Source of the DNA: a bacterium
GTDB taxonomy: Bacteria > SZUA-79 > Acidulodesulfobacterales > Acidulodesulfobacteraceae
NCBI GenBank assembly: GCA_021800745.1
Contig: JAJYYS010000031.1
Span: 1 to 12,828 of the forward strand
Reading direction: 5' to 3'
DNA length: 12,828 bases
The translations under genes were made by a program, and so were the position numbers. Under the pieces are notes generated by a model. The model was given only the letters and a program-made list of their open reading frames with translations. It had not been told where the DNA came from and ran no database searches. Positions 12,408-12,828 of the stretch are shown one piece after another; within the stretch, counting starts at the first letter, position 1, and each line of letters starts with the position of its first letter.

Positions 12408-12828
12408 TACCGAAAAAGTTCTATCCGAAACAAAGCAGGAAACTCCTATCGGAGCGCAGGGCATAAAGGAGCAGGCCGTTCAGCCTGAGCCTGAATCTAA
12501 ACCGCCCGCAGAACCGGAAGACGATAATATCAGCTGGGAGGACGCCTTTAAAGAAGAGGAAGCTGCTAACGCCGCAGGAAAACAGGAAACTTCGGGCGCG
12601 AATGCGGCTGGCAATTTAGACATAGACATAGACGCAATAAAAGAGGCCGGCGGCAACGAAGGAAAATCCGAAGGTGCAGGCATGGATGCAGAGGAGGCTC
12701 CCGCCGCAGTAAAAACGGTTAAAAAGCCGGTAAAAAAACTTGAATTCGCTTCTTTCGACGAATCGGACAAAACGGCGGAGCCGCCTAAAAATTTAGATTT
12801 TATTCTGGATATACCGCTTACCATTTCG
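12400..12828 (+). CDS. fliN: FliN, flagellar motor switch protein with long acidic N-terminal extension (cut by window edge)
   Basis: FliN forms the bottom of the C ring and docks the FliH-FliI export complex. There are 143 codons up to the window edge, none of them stop. The first 130 or so residues are low-complexity, rich in Glu, Ala, Gly and Lys. Only at the end does the conserved FliN core appear (NLDFILDIPLTIS). Near residues 46-56, DNISWEDAFKEEE resembles the short 'DDLWAEAL' segment at the N-terminus of E. coli FliN. E. coli FliN is only 137 aa in total, so this extension is long. The ATG at 12400 overlaps the fliM end by 8 nt and has GAGGG (12390-12394) at 5 nt. Confidence 0.88.
   Translation, partial: MSDTEKVLSETKQETPIGAQGIKEQAVQPEPESKPPAEPEDDNISWEDAFKEEEAANAAGKQETSGANAAGNLDIDIDAIKEAGGNEGKSEGAGMDAEEAPAAVKTVKKPVKKLEFASFDESDKTAEPPKNLDFILDIPLTIS

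Overview
The window is a flagellar gene cluster from a Gram-negative bacterium. The gene set, the sigma-54/two-component control and the AT-rich spacers suggest a deltaproteobacterial-type lineage. That placement is inferred from gene content and style only and is not firm. Coding density is high, with no tRNA, rRNA, CRISPR array or intact transposase.

Layout. Positions 1-1632 on the minus strand hold the rod/basal-body operon flgB-flgC-fliE-fliF (fliF cut by the left edge). Positions 1729-2898 (minus) encode a soluble PAS histidine kinase of the FlgS/FleS type. A RelB/RelE-like toxin-antitoxin pair (3038-3530, plus) sits in the divergent gap between this kinase and its probable partner, a sigma-54-activating response regulator (3547-4983, plus). 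Then follow on the plus strand flgD, flgE, fliK, fliJ, a MotE/YlxF-like gene, fliL, fliM and the start of fliN (cut by the right edge).

Regulation. Three strong -24/-12 (sigma-54) promoters are readable: before flgB (1721-1736, minus, overlapping the end of the kinase gene), flgD (5006-5021) and fliL (10790-10805). With the kinase and a GAFTGA-containing regulator encoded between them, the window looks like a self-contained control unit: the kinase phosphorylates the regulator, which drives sigma-54 transcription of the rod, hook and switch genes on both sides. Genes fall into two groups by start signal. Those with a clear Shine-Dalgarno are flgC, fliE, the antitoxin gene, flgD, flgE, fliL and fliN. 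Those without are fliF, the kinase and regulator genes, fliK, fliJ, the motE-like gene and fliM; several of these have a -10-like hexamer 5-7 nt before the ATG, as expected of leaderless transcripts.

Most unusual. (1) Unusually wide gaps inside the flagellar operons (fliE/flgC, flgC/flgB, flgD/flgE) each hold REP-like palindromes of several types, and one motif (AATTCTGTCCCC) recurs inside the regulator's interdomain linker. (2) FlgE carries an inserted region of about 150 residues that reads as two similar beta-rich modules. (3) FlgD has a single basic residue in 236 aa and FlgE eight Lys/Arg in 577. (4) FliN has an acidic N-terminal extension of about 130 residues. (5) FliM has GGTT where GGxG is expected. 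(6) The order flgD-flgE-fliK-fliJ-ylxF/motE-fliL-fliM-fliN is a block rearrangement of the Bacillus-type order.
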